Assembly: GCA_003864495.1 (NCBI GenBank)
Contig: ML133383.1
Location: forward strand, 5,006,880 to 5,070,879
Length of the DNA: 64,000 nucleotides
Reading direction: 5' to 3'
DNA from: Nemopilema nomurai
Lineage: Eukaryota > Cnidaria > Scyphozoa > Rhizostomeae > Rhizostomatidae
Shown: positions 1-12,207 of the stretch, one piece after another
Position numbering within the stretch: position 1 is the stretch's first letter
Layout of the letters: each line of letters opens with the position of its first letter
Position numbers and translations under genes: made by a program
Notes under the pieces: model-generated
The model's database searches: none
What the model saw: only the letters and a program-made list of their open reading frames with translations
Told to the model about the DNA's origin: nothing

Positions 1-369
1 AAAACTTTTCAGAAAATAGGCAAACATTCTTGTCTCATATGTGGGAAAATGTTTGTTCCCGAAAAATTATTGGTAATATTTGCATCTCCCTGAGATGACC
101 CTTGCATGTGCAAAGGCCGAAGGGCATTTAGAACAGAAGCAAGAACCAAACGAAACTTTGGTAAATTATCCTGGCTATTCATTACTGAACAAGAAAAACA
201 GTAAGATGAATGATGAAGAGTGACGGGAATAGATAAGAAATGAATAAAGAAACACCCATTTCAAAACTTTGGCTCCATTAACTATCACAATCAGATCCAA
301 CACCAGCAGGTTAAAGTTTGAATGCTACGCATTGCTCGTACTAATACCTAAGGAGATTGGGTTCTAGTG

Positions 370-1180
370 ATCGAAAAGAATGAGCGTTTTGTAGAGGATG
401 AAATGTCATCGAAGATTTTCGGTGTTCCTTTAAAGCCTCGTATCTCGAAAAATGCCTTCTCCAGTCAAAAACACCTTCAACTTGTACTAGTTTATATGTT
501 CTGTCCATTTAGAACATCTTTGGAAATTTGAGTTTCTTCTCAAAATGGTCATTTTCCCATGACGTATGTGTTTTCGGCGATTTTCGCTGTTATTTCGAAA
601 CTTCGTATCTGGAGAAATACTCATGATACGGACTGCAAAATGCCATCAAATTACTTAAAATTGTATGCTCTTTCTACTTAGCATATATATTTGGGCTCTG
701 AATTTGAGGTTCAAAATTGCAAACCTTGCAAGGCCCTAGTGTTCTCGGTAATTCTAGAGAGTTCTTTAAAGTCTAGTATCTTGAGAGAAGCACAGCAAAG
801 AGAATTCAAAATACCATGAAAATGCAAAAAATTTCATGACCTTTTCATCTGGGTCATATTTGGGAATTTTAAATTATGGAAAACAAAGTCATTTTGCCAA
901 GGCACTAGTGATTTGGGAAATGTTCGGAGTTCCCACTATGCTTCGTATCTCAAGGAAACCACATCGTACGCAAAGAAAAAACATAACTAAAATGCTCCAA
1001 CTTGTATGCTCTTTTCATTGAGTACATATTTTGGAATTTGAATTGTGGTCAAAAACGGCCCATCTTGCAAGTCCTCAGTGATTTTGGTGATTTTTGACGT
1101 TCCTTTTAGGCCTTGTATAGTGAGATAAACAGAGTTCAAACAGAGTTCAAAATGTCAGACATGTTCTTGTACACTTTTAT
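370..1180. repeat. Degenerate tandem satellite, about 170-bp monomer
   Basis: A motif close to CTTCGTATCTCGAGAAA recurs at about 436, 601, 772, 941 and 1111, a spacing of 165-171 bp. The stretches between also match loosely, for example a block like TTGTATGCTCTTT and a block like GGAATTTGAATT. Four to five diverged monomers are present. No open frame is conserved between them, so the short open frame near 836-1021 is a by-product of the repeat. The array begins less clearly near position 370 and fades after about 1180. Confidence 0.6.
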
Positions 1181-1305
1181 ATATAATTATCAAATAATAT
1201 AATAAATTTCATTGCAAATTTCCTTTTGAGAGATACTAAACAGTGTATATAACCTAACAATCTGATATTCACCCAAATTTTTTGACAGACTTCTGTAGAG
1301 GAGCT

Positions 1306-2872
1306 GTCACGTGATTGATGATGTCATTTAACGGTCAAAACCAAACAAAACCCTCTGTAGCTTTTAGGTGGTCCGTTATTTTTGAATAAAAAACACATAC
1401 TCAGACTCATTACGAGACAAGCTTTCATTTAATGTATATTTCGAGAGTTTTGCAGGCATCAGCATGTTTTCTTATGACGTCGTCATTAACTCACTTACTG
1501 GGAAAATCATTGCTTTTTGAGAGTTTATTTGATTGCTTATCAACAATGAAATTATTAACAACAAATGTCAACATGATTAAAGTTTTCCTAATTCTACAAG
1601 TTTTGAAACTGGTTAATGCATATGGAATTATGTAAGACTTCCACATTTGTCAAAGTTCAAGGCATGTAGTCAGTATCTGATGAATCACTCATCTCTTCCT
1701 CGGAAGTTGTGAAATCTTGTTCCCACTCTGAACTTGGAAAAGAATTCGCAACACCTTTATAGGACTGTGCCTCAGCTGAATACTTGGCTTCTCCTGTAGG
1801 CAGTTGAGGAGGCTTTCGCGTCACAGGCCTTGGGCGCTTCGCTGAAGTTGCATGATTTTTGACATCGCTTAACTCATTTTCTGCATCCGCTTTGCTTGTG
1901 AGCAATCCTTCGCTTTTCGCTTAGCAGATTTCTTTGAACTCTTCAGGGGTGGGGAAGCTGCTTTTCTGTGAAACTTTTAGGCATCAAACGGTCAACGTTT
2001 TCTTCATAAAGTTAACCGCAGGATTTTGGATCTGGTCTTTGTACAGTGGCGTTTGAACTCTTCCGCTATGGAATTCGGGTGAGCAGGCATGCTTCAGATT
2101 ATTTAGTTGTAAGATTTTGATATATGCGTATTCTTCTCTCTACACAGCTTGCATGAGATTTCCCACTATACAATGCACGAGAGAATTTTTGTTGTCAATT
2201 GATGAATGAAGAGCGAACGAGCGAATTTTCCTGTGTTTTCCAAGTGGGTTTTCAGAATCTTTAATGCGATCATACACTTTCTTGAAGAAAAATCTACTAT
2301 CGTTTACATCGATATGTATACCTCTCCACTCTTTAGCTAAAGCGGTGAACGTTTCCGTCATTGGCTTTCAAGACTTTGCGACTTTTTGAGATTTTTTTTA
2401 ATATTAAGATGGCACAATAATCATGTCATTTCTCCACCTGGATCTTAACCTAGGAACAATGCTCATGCCATACAAGCCATTTGGATGAAAGGAGCAGTTG
2501 AACAGATCCAACAGTCGGATGTGATGATTAGGCGTCGCCACGTATGGTTTTATTTTATACCTACAGCTGCTCAAATGGTTTTAAATAGTGGTTGGATGTA
2601 AATCTGCACATCTGTAACTTGTGGAGCTCCTGGACACTCAACCGATGGAAAGATTTGGCATCGTGATAACTTCATAAGGAAATAGGCTAATGTCTGCAAA
2701 GCTGCTTTTATGTTAAATTTATGTCCTTTAAATTTATGTTAAATGAAAGCTGGTTTCGTGATGAGTCTGAATATGAGTTTTTCATTCGAAAATAACATCC
2801 CAGCGAAGATTTACAAAGGGTTGTTCGGTTTTGGCCGTTAAATGACGTCATTAATCACGTGACATTTAGGCA
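1306..2872. mobile_element. Element with about 120-bp imperfect terminal inverted repeats
   Basis: The block at 1306-1428 is the imperfect reverse complement of 2753-2872. Shared segments include CACGTGATT, GACGTCATTTAACGG and a stretch ending in CAGACTCAT. The inside holds two short minus-strand open frames at 1657-1905 (82 codons, acidic serine-rich C-terminus) and 2140-2361 (73 codons). They may be pieces of one decayed protein, but I recognise neither. The long arms suggest a DNA transposon or fold-back element. The exact ends and a target-site duplication could not be fixed. Confidence 0.6.
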
Positions 2873-2899
2873 TTTTCAAAAAGTCAACTGACAAAAGTC

Positions 2900-3990
2900 A
2901 AGGTTAATGAAATCTGCGCCAATAATGTTGAGTCAAGTAGATTTACTACTTACTGGAGGGATTCCATAAAGAGCGTGTAACAATAGCGCCGAATGTTGAA
3001 GCAATAACCCCTTCATACGTTACAAACTGCTTTTCCCTGCGATTCTGGACTTTGAGCCTTTTCCATATAACACGGCCATAGCTGCGTTCGTTCATAAAGA
3101 TGTTGTTTCGAGTTTACTAAAGAACGCATTTTTGACTGCTTCTTACTGTATGAGACAAAGAATTATGGTACAGAGAGACCAAAGCCACAGCTTGACATAT
3201 TACAACCTTGTACGGGTGGTGTCGCTCGTCATTTTACTGCCAATTGGTACCTAAGGATTGAGTGGTTGGCTGGATCAGCTGAGCATGATTAACAGTATTG
3301 CTGTTCGTGTTTGCTCTTTATTTCAGGAAATGGAGTTTGGAACCAAATTGATTGTATAGATTTAAATAACCCTAGTAAGTCTTCAAAAACACGGGCTTTC
3401 ACAGGCACATATTCATACCATGATTCTGTTTAAGACATTAAGCCGACAAGAACCTTGGAAAAGATTCACACTGCGCCAGTACCGATTTGTGTCAATATTA
3501 CCAGGAGGATTGTTTGTAAACAAAAGGGATGAAAAATGATTGTTAGAGCATTGAAAAACTCCACGTGCAGAACATTAGGGGGAAGGAGATTTAGAATGGA
3601 ATCAGAAGTGCCACATAAAGAAGCAATATATATCTTTTTGGCCTTGTACTCGTACTTTCACTTGGCAAAGAAAAGTTCCGAAGGAGGGCGTTTCACTGTC
3701 AAATTGTGTAAAAAAAGAGGACAGACGTATCGATTGAATAATTGGACCAGGAATTGGCCTATGATGTTAAGAACTTTTCTATGGATCAGCCAACCTGGCA
3801 GTGGCCTTGGTAGAATACAATGCCCATTGCAACTTTGCACATGACCTACAAGAGTTGCACAAAATTCCACCTGCAGTCATTTTTAGGGGTGAACGCAACG
3901 TTAAACCAGCTGATTTGCAGTCATGTGACAAACGTGTTCACATATATGTAAGGCAATTGGTCAATAGAAGGTGCTGATATTAAAGAACTC
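2900..3990. other. No gene recognised
   Basis: AT-rich sequence with one 102-codon plus-strand open frame at 3536-3844 and a shorter minus-strand one opposite it. Neither shows a recognisable domain or splice signals. The stretch directly precedes a LINE fragment and may be its more decayed 5' part. Confidence 0.4.
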
Positions 3991-4475
3991 ATAAGGGATT
4001 ATGGTAGATGAAGGGTTAAACTTGGATGACCAATTCAAGAAAGTGAAAGGAACGATTAATGGGGGGCCAAAAATAACCAAAAAACTGAAAAATCTTATTT
4101 TACAGTCCCAGCTTGATCGTGTGTTCCATGCACGTATCGGAAGTCATCGAAGGTACGCTAATATAATTTGGGGAAGTCTACCTAGATCAAAATTGAATAC
4201 CCTTTTGCAGGACAGAGCACGCACGATCATTGGAAAGGCCAAACTAAAAGACAACTGGACTCATAACTGGTTGACCGTTGAACAACTAACAAAGTTCGAT
4301 CGATCAGTCGTGACATACAAAATAATCAGCAGGCAATGCCAACTACAGAACCAGGAACTGCAGAGACCTACAAATCCCAAAAAATGACCGTGAATATGCC
4401 AAGAGAGGCTTTAACTATTCGACTCTGAAAGCATAGAACGATTCCCATTAATATCAGAGAGCTCCATACACTGAG
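3990..4475 (+). pseudogene. 3' end of a non-LTR retrotransposon reverse transcriptase (CR1-like)
   Basis: The frame at 4001-4387 has the layout of the region after the RT catalytic core in CR1-type LINEs: HARIGSHRRYANIIWG, then LQDRARTIIGKAKLKDNW, then NWLTVEQLTKFDRSVVTYK. After the stop at 4385-4387 the sequence still encodes the usual C-terminal signature (YAKRGFNYSTLK, then a stop, then a remnant of the ND-IPINIREL region). The catalytic RT motifs are not present, so this is a 5'-truncated, inactive copy. Family knowledge gives the LINE call; the CR1 assignment is my inference. Confidence 0.7.
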
Positions 4476-4533
4476 TATACGTGCTAAACTAGTATACGTG
4501 CTAGTATACGTTAAGCTAGTATACGTGCTAAAC
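4471..4533. repeat. Short tandem repeat at the LINE 3' end
   Basis: Four imperfect copies of a unit close to CTAGTATACGTGCTAAA lie directly behind the LINE 3' fragment. A short repeat in this position may be the remnant of the LINE 3' tail. Confidence 0.5.
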
Positions 4534-4540
4534 GCAGCCC

Positions 4541-5930
4541 CCCGCTACTCCCCGTTCGATAAATAAAGAAAATCAATTTTTTTATTGTAATCATTTTGTA
4601 GAATATGTAGCTTGGATCGTTGAGTTGATTGTCATCTGTTGTGTTCTAGTGGTGCGAGTAAGGATGATGATTATGATATTTTTTATTTCTTGCTTGACTT
4701 AGTAGATTGAAAAGATATTCTAGAAGCAAGAGCTAGGTTACGAATTCTGATCGCTGCTGAGGCACTGGTTAATCAGTAATAGTGAAGTATCAAAATCTAT
4801 AAATGTATGCATTGAAATCATTAAGCAAGTATGCAACTTATGGATCATGAATTGCTCTTTCAGCTTAAGAGCTTGCCCAAGCAATTTTCAACAAGGTATC
4901 AGATTCCATTGCAAGCATCTGTCGGCTCTCTCTCCCCCCGACCTTGGGATGGTCCTGTCACCAAAAGATATGGAAGCCACAGAACAAGGCGAGGCCGTTT
5001 TTTCTAAAACCAGTTATTCTTAGCTGGTTATCGGGTAATGACAAGCAAGGCTCATGGTCTCTTTTCACAGTGGCTACAATGACTGTCCATATTATTTCCA
5101 GGTCTCGATCGGCACATGGCTCTGGAACAACGCACGGTGCATTAAGGTTGCGGTTGGTATTACGCGTTCTTTCTTTTATAACAAACCTAGCTTGCGTCCT
5201 AGTACTAAAAGTTTCTTAAAAGTTTCTTATTTTTAGATAAACATGCCTTCCCTTGCATATTAATTGTATTAAAGTTTATAACACAACAGTAAGATTTGAT
5301 ATCGTATCTCTTGTTCATTATTCTTATGGAAACAGGGGTACTTTTTATCGAGACATCCGGTATAGTGTGCTTAAATTGTTGTATAATTTTCGTATTGTTA
5401 CCGAGACACCCGATACGTATTATTTTCCGGCTCAGAAAGTCATCTTAATTTTTTGGAGTTTCTTAAAAATATTGATTTAGCTCAAAAGGTTTCTTAAATT
5501 TTTGGAGCTCTAGTACTAGGTTTCTTATAAACAGGTTTCTTAAAATAAGAAAAACGTGTACACTTTTTCTCTCGGTTTTCTGACAAGCTGAGCTTGTTTT
5601 TGTATAGTTTAAAGCAAACAATGATACAGTTTGCATTGAATGTTTGCAGTTTCCTTGCACTTATCAAACCACAAGAGTTATATGGAATACAAAAATGATA
5701 AAGTATCAGGCAGCGAGTTTATTAAATACTCTTGGCCTAATTACAATATGACAACTCATCACAACTAATTACTGAATCATTTTTGGAGAAGCAGACAAGC
5801 TAGCAAGACACAAAAAGAAATTACGAAAGTATAGGCACATGTTATCAAATATAAATGCTCTGATCAAGTACTTGTTTGTGCAAAGCTTTTGCAAGAGGAT
5901 AGTGCAAATTGAAATGCAAATTGAGAAGTT
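4541..5930. other. No gene recognised
   Basis: AT-rich sequence with short open frames of up to 91 codons, none with a recognisable motif. The words TTTCTTAAA and GTTTCTTAAA recur between 5210 and 5545, giving a weakly repetitive texture. Confidence 0.4.
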
Positions 5931-6066
5931 CACAATGGCTAGAAAGAGCGGAACTAGTTTTTGCATACTTAAAAGTAATTTTTTCGTCCAAAACTCCTCA
6001 GAGTATGCAAACGTCGGAAGATAACCAAAAACTGACCGAATAAATAGCCAGATGCGGATCGAAAAC
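5931..6066 (-). repeat. Dispersed repeat family A, copy 1
   Basis: This is the inverted counterpart of the copies at 6392-6592 and 8190-8394. It contains GCGGAACTAGTTTTTGCAT, an ACTCCTCAGAGTATGCAAAC block and GAATAAATAGCCAGATGCGG. It ends within the family at GATCGAAAACG. Together with copy 2 it flanks the GIY-YIG fragment in inverted orientation. Confidence 0.7.
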
Positions 6067-6091
6067 GTTCCTGCCCTCAAAAAAAAGTTTA

Positions 6092-6283
6092 GTCGTTTAT
6101 GAATTTTGTTGCCGATGTGAAGCTCGGTATGTAGGACGCACTACTCAAAGATTGGAGGATAGAATAAAACAGCATGTTCCCACGAGCATAAGGACCAAAA
6201 CGTCTGCAGAAAGAGAGCAGCCGCGTCGAAATTGTAAAAGACGCAATGCCCAAATTAATTCCGATTCGCAATGCCCAAGCTAG
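6092..6283 (+). pseudogene. GIY-YIG endonuclease fragment of a Penelope-like retroelement
   Basis: A 63-codon open stretch, with no ATG at its start, reads VVYEFCCRCEARYVGRT followed by LEDRIKQHVP and ends in TAG. The Cys-x-Cys, YVGRT and downstream R/H residues are the pattern of the GIY-YIG endonuclease domain at the C-terminus of Penelope-like elements. The reverse transcriptase is missing. A second, shorter copy of the same fragment lies at 29566-29668. Inverted copies of repeat family A stand on both sides (5931-6066 and 6392-6592). Confidence 0.65.
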
Positions 6284-6391
6284 GTCGTCCTTTCACCTAG
6301 GTGTTTTGGAGTCTGTCTACATTTCAATGGAAAATCATATTCTGTGTAGACAGAAAGAGGTCGTCTTTTTCCTTGGGCTCTTCCAAAGTTA

Positions 6392-6592
6392 GGTGTTAAG
6401 TAACGCAGATTGGTCAATTACAACCAATCACGCGCTCTGCTTATCACCCTATAGTGTTTTCGATCCACATCTGGCTATTTATTCGGTCAGTTTTCGGTTA
6501 TCTTCCGACATTTGCATACTCTGAGGAGTGTCGGACGAAAAAAGTATTTTTAAGTATGCGAAAACTAGTTCCGCTTTTTCTAGTCATTGTGA
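6392..6592 (+). repeat. Dispersed repeat family A, copy 2
   Basis: Starts GGTGTTAAGTAACGCAGATT and runs through CACGCGCTCTGCTTATCACC and CTGGCTATTTATTCGGTCAG to AAAACTAGTTCCGCTTTTTC. It is collinear with the copy at 8190-8394 at high identity and inverted relative to 5931-6066. Confidence 0.8.
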
Positions 6593-6599
6593 AGTATGC

Positions 6600-8190
6600 T
6601 GCAAACACTCTAAAGATATTGCTTAGGAATGCCAAGGAATCGTAAAGAAAGTATATGCTTAACGCAAGTAGATCAATAGTTTTTCATGAAGGGCTGTTCA
6701 AGGGAGCTGGGGTATCTAGGCGATCAGAAAGAATGACAAAAGATGTCATAGTCGTAGAGAACAAAAGTCTACTACATACTCTAGTCACGCATAATACATA
6801 CTCTACGGACGATTAGAAGGCACCTGATTTGTGTCACAATCGACAGAACATTGGTGGCTACTTCTTCTTGTAATTTATTCTTCACTATGAGTTGCTACGA
6901 TAATCAATTATTTTATAAATTATAATAAATTCAATGTGGTCAAAGTTTTTAGATTGCATCTAGGTCCTTCCATACCTAAACAGCAAATACTAGATTCCTA
7001 TAATGCTAAACTGTTTCACTGTTTAAAGGTTTGACTGGATTCATTTTCACAAGCATTGTGAATATATATTTTGTGGTAACCTTCTAGTTCAGCCTTGTTT
7101 CTGTCAGAGAACCTTCTTGGTAGCTTTAGGCTAGTGTAAATCTTATGATACCAAACGATATGGTAATACTTTAGAATGGCTGGGGTCAATTCAGTATAAT
7201 CTAGCTTTCCTGGCAAATACAGCAAGGCCATAACTTTAGAGAATTATCCTTGGTGGCTCTAGAAAGATTATTGATAGTCCCATTGATAGCATTAAGAACT
7301 TCAATTAGGTGCTTTCTTCGTTTTTCCTATAAGAAGCTGTTGACAGGAGATTTGAAGGGTAGAAAGACATGCAACGCATTTTCCTTACAATTTATCAAAA
7401 CAATCGAGCTTGCACAATAGTATTTGCTAAATCTAACACTAACAGAACGAATGTTTTATTCCTATGCGTAACAATTGAGTTCATTTCACTACACCCTAGG
7501 GAAATGGACTTGGTTTAAGCCTTTTATCATATGCACCTTGTGTGACACGTCTAAGTATTGATGATAATTCTTTGTAGCGTACATTTATAAAATCATGATA
7601 ATGCTCTATGCAAACAATCTCCGGAGTATTGATTGAACATCTAGTCTTTAAGAAAATTTATTTATCGCGTCACTCATCGCGTCATTTCCGTTCACATTTG
7701 ACAATCAATTAAAATGATTCTCGTTCTCATTTTAGGATGTTTTTCCAAAAAGGGGTCTTCCAATATTCTGCAGGGTGTCGCCTCCCGAAATTTTCCCTGG
7801 GGGTAAACCCCCGCTCCTCATTATTCTCCATCTCTTTCCTAGCTATTTTGCCCCCCAAAGATGTGACTTTGGCTACGTCACTCCATGTTGAATGTATGCA
7901 GATGTCAAGAAATATCTATGAGGTGTTAGCTACCACAAGTCTATAATGGATATGCTGCCAATGTGGCCTAGCAAATTTTTCATCATCAATTTTCTCGGAA
8001 GCTATCTCTGAATCTACAAGTTTCTACGATGTCCTATCTCCAAACGTAGCCACAAAAAACATTCAAAATTACCATTGTTGGAATTAACTCCAAAGTCAGA
8101 AAAGCCTGAAAGATGCAAAACCCTCACGTTACCAAAGAGAAAAGAAATAAACATGGAAGTTAATGCCCAATTCAAACCAGGCCAGACAAG
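6600..8190. other. No gene recognised
   Basis: No frame above 75 codons and no recognisable protein motif. The sequence is AT-rich apart from a short GC-rich patch near 7770-7860. Confidence 0.4.
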
Positions 8191-8394
8191 TTGGGTGTTA
8201 AGTAACGCTGATTGGTCAATTATAACCAATCACGCGCTCTGCTTATCACCCTCTAGTGTATTCGATCCGCATCTGGCTATTTATTCGGTCAGCTTTTGGT
8301 TATCTTCCGCCGTTTGCATACTCTGAGGAGTGTCGAAAGAAAAACTACTTTAAGTATGCGAAAACTAGTTCCGCTTTTCTAGCCATTGTGAAAT
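8190..8394 (+). repeat. Dispersed repeat family A, copy 3
   Basis: Starts GGGTGTTAAGTAACGCTGATT and ends near AGCCATTGTGAAATTTTG, matching the copy at 6392-6592 along its length. It abuts the hAT-like element that begins at 8395; the junction falls at ATTTTGTGATTGGAAG. Confidence 0.8.
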
Positions 8395-9824
8395 TTTGTG
8401 ATTGGAAGTATGCAAAGTCAACTGGCAACAAAAAGGCTTTGAAAAACACGAGTAATCGAGGAATCACAAAGACGCCATGGTACTATAGGCAGAAAAAATA
8501 CGACGCAAGCGTGAGCATCATGACGTTCCTTCATGCTGTCTAGCAAATACCATCAGAACAACAGAAATGGTATAAATTGCCGTCTTTCATGATACAAAAT
8601 TTCTTGCCTCTATGGTTTTGCTTTCGCTGGGAGGTTGAAGGAAATATGGAAAGTGGCGATGGCTAGTTTCCCAGTTGCTATTTCCTTTGCAGCCAAAGTG
8701 CAGCGATATTCACAAATGACTACCACAAAATGCCAAGTACACTTTCCCGGAAATCCAAAATGTAGTCATTTTAGTTTTAGCGGCACTTTTGTTTGTTTTC
8801 GGCATTGAAAGATTCATCTCAGCGACGATCAATGAAGACAGAGAAGGAATGCAACCCAGCGACCGAAATCGCTTAGCTAGCCTAACTTCTGACTACTCGT
8901 GAGATTAAAACTCGATAAAAACACGATTGATTAGCTTAAGAGGATTGTATTACACACCGTATTAGTTTAATCGAATATATAGACTGTGTAGATATCAAAG
9001 ACTAGAATGACATAGGTTGCACTTACACGTATATTTTCCGTAGTATAGACAGCATCTAGCATAGAGTTGTCTCTCGACCAAATGAAGCCTTGAACGAAAT
9101 TATACCGAATATATAGCGGTATACAGGATTTATTTAGCTACATTACATCATTTAGGATCATTTGACGCAGTTAGCCCTATGTCGCTAGGTTACATACACG
9201 CCTCCAGCCAAATATTTATTATCTACGTACTAAATACCGTAACAACAAAATGCAAACAATCAGATGATTCTAAAGTACCCCTAGACGTTACCATCAGGTT
9301 ACCTAATGGATAAAAATAAAACCAAGCACTAAAGAGGAAAATGCGACCAAAATACTAGTCATTCAAAGTCTGTGAATAGCCAATTTACCAATTCACGACA
9401 CTAGCATAACTGGATTTTGAAAACAAAACATTGATGAAGAAAATAACATTTGAAAGCATCTTGCCTGAATGGAAGTTAAAAAGCAGAAAGTTGTTTAATT
9501 GCAAGACGCTACAACGATAATAAAGCTTTTATTCATAGTTTGTACTAAAATATAATTTGCTCAAAAAAAGGGCAACTGACTAAAACCAACTATCTAAAAA
9601 AGTACAATATTTACAGTTTTCGCTTATTTTAGATGCTACAATTACAGCGCAACCGTCCCCATTCCATGCTTTAATGTTATGTTAAAAAGAAGCTATCGAT
9701 TTTTCTGGACTATATTTTTAATCCTTTTTGTTGCTTAGCCTTACCACATCCCCTCACCCCCGAAAAAACTGACTTGAGTTGGAAATTTTGCCAACCCAGC
9801 TTCAAAGACCTGGCTACGGGCCTG
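8395..9824. mobile_element. hAT-like non-autonomous element, copy 1 (right end intact)
   Basis: Sequence 8395-8830 matches 18075-18590, and 9422-9575 matches 18640-18785. The roughly 590 bp between (8830-9422) is absent from the second copy. At 9811-9824 the sequence reads TGGCTACGGGCCTG, the exact reverse complement of the 14-mer at 17247-17260 near the start of the second copy. I infer that these are the two ends of one family. Ends of the form CAGG-CCTG suit hAT transposons. No transposase is visible. Confidence 0.55.
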
Positions 9825-11430
9825 GATTTGGAATAATCTACCAACGACGTGCAAATTAGACCTCTTCACTGAACCAATTCAGAATATAAATCTTATTTTT
9901 ACATTTGATAATAGTCTAATCACTGTAAATGGACATTACATGGCATATCCCAGTCAAAATATTTTTCAAACCACTTCAGATCTATTCAAATCACAATGAA
10001 AGAGATTCTTCAGTTCAGAAATCCATGGACAAATCTAGTTTTGCCTTTTCTTAGGCCCTGCCTCAGTTGCTGTTCGACACCTTTGACCAAGACTTATAGG
10101 CGTTTGTTCGCGTACAGCGATTTTGCACAAATTTGGATATACATTAATCTATTTTCTTTCATTTAACAGCATCATTATTTGTGAACTTACTAACCACTAA
10201 CCCAACCTGTGCGTAACACCTATTCTATATGGTTTGTATAGTACGTTATAGATGGTAGATAGATTTATGCACATTTTAAGAAAATTATGCACGAGGTATT
10301 ATGTAGGAAGGAAAATTATGCGACAGGGTGTCAGAAGCAAGAATTGGATCTGGAAAAAGAGGGTCTTCACATTGTGCTTGCGAAGAACATATTCAGTTAT
10401 AAACCCCATATACTCTTTTTCTGAGACGCAAAATTTTTATGCGACAGGGTGCAGGGTTTAGGTCGAATTTTTTTAGAATTGAGCCTTCTAGAGTTACTTA
10501 AAATGCACCTTAAGGGTTAAATTTAACAAAACAAATATCATACCGCTCAGAATAGACAGTTTGACGATTCACATTGATTATTTATTGAAAATCTGGGAGG
10601 TTACGTTAGGGAAAGGAGAGTGGGTGAATATTGGTTCAGATTGCACACCTCAATGATGTTGAATTGACTGAGAGAATTCAACTTCCCGAACATACATGTG
10701 CATCTTCGTTTTCTCCAGTAAATTCAGAAGGCCATGATTACACATAAAAAATAACATCGCAATGAGAGTTTCTACCGAATTGATGAAAATAAAAGACAAA
10801 AAGTAGAATTATACTTTAACATGCTAGTAAATAGATCAAATAGAACCAAGCCGTATGTAAACATGTTATCCGCTTTTCATTCCATAATCTGCATAAAAAA
10901 ATTAAAGAAAGAACGGTAAAAATGACGGTAAAAAGTTCATCTCTGAATAACTGGTCATGCTTAAGCACCACATTTCTGCTCTAACTGGAAGTGGCATAAC
11001 ACTATGAACGAGTGATATCACATTCCCTTCCTTCCTACCCTAACATAAAATCTAGTAATCTAAGATAAAGGTAGATAAATATGGAGGTGAAACGTGAATA
11101 TTAGTAAGTGCTTTAAATGCATAAAAATGCATAGTGCAGTAAATGATCCTGTAATCCGGCATGTTCTGCTGTATAAAGGTGATATTTTACAGCATAAATT
11201 ACAAAATCTTTAATTTAAAGCAGACTTAATGCAGACAACTTTACGGCCGAATTGGCTTCACTTAGCTAAGGAAATATTCTGCACCAAAATGATCTGAACT
11301 TAATGATCTAGCTTTACATTCCAACACAATTAACATCCATATGAGAGCAAATATTAGCATGGATAAGCAGAGGTCCTTTTCTACGACTTAAGTTATTCCA
11401 GGTAAGTCATTCTATTTATCTGCAGATATC
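9825..11430. other. No gene recognised
   Basis: AT-rich sequence downstream of the stonin gene and the LINE 3' fragment. The longest open frame is 69 codons at 10252-10461, without a recognisable domain. Two copies of ATGCGACAGGGTG occur near 10318 and 10439. Confidence 0.4.
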
Positions 11431-11845
11431 CCACCATATACATCACCATCCATTATTATTCTTTCAGAGAGGGAAAACTTGTCCATAATGTCCTTCACTA
11501 ATTTTCGCCACTTGCTTTTATCTTCAGCAAGTCCCTCAAGTGGTGTAATTTTTCTTCTGGTGTCCTCTTATCATTTAAGTTTAGTTTGATGTCTTTTAAA
11601 TCTTTTTCTAGTAACTTCATCCATGTTAAGCTTGGTCTACATCTATTTCTTCAACCTGGTTGCCATGGTTCAAACAGAGCTAGCCTAACAGGAGTTTGCC
11701 TATCAAGTCTCATTAAGTGACCAAGCCAATTCAGCCTTTTCTTCCCGATTATGGCACTCCATTTTGTTGCTTTTGTTTTCGCATATAATCTCTCATTTGA
11801 GATCAATTTTGGCCAACACTCCCTAGCATGTAATAAACATCCAAG
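11430..11845 (-). pseudogene. 3' fragment of a non-LTR retrotransposon (region after RT)
   Basis: On the minus strand the sequence reads KRLNWLGHLMRLDRQTP, then VRLALFEPWQPG, a stop, and RCRPSLTWMKLLEKDLK, with further stops. This is the pattern of the C-terminal region of RTE/L2-like LINE polymerases (LGHLMR, RGRPRLTW). It lies in the likely 3' flank of the stonin gene, in the same orientation. Confidence 0.65.
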
Positions 11846-12207
11846 CTAGAGTAGGTACCCCCTTTCTCCTATTTCTGACTTTTTTACTGCAAATATCACA
11901 CTGTCTTTTAATAAAGAGCAATGAGAATATTTGAAATTTTTGTGCAAGAGTCTGAATCTGTCCCTGTTCTTCTCACAAAAATATTAAAATGCCTCAAACA
12001 AAATATGCTCTAAAAAATATGAGCACAAAGATAGTACCCTGAAATAAACTACTTACCATAACTTCAAGGTCTAAGTATTCTGGTAGACTACGTTATACTT
12101 TGACTTTTGGCAATGTTAAGATATATGGTGCACCTTTTAACAATTCTAACAAAAGCCAAAGCATGTTTAGATCAATTCAATATTTGAAGCTTCTAGACGA
12201 AAAAATA

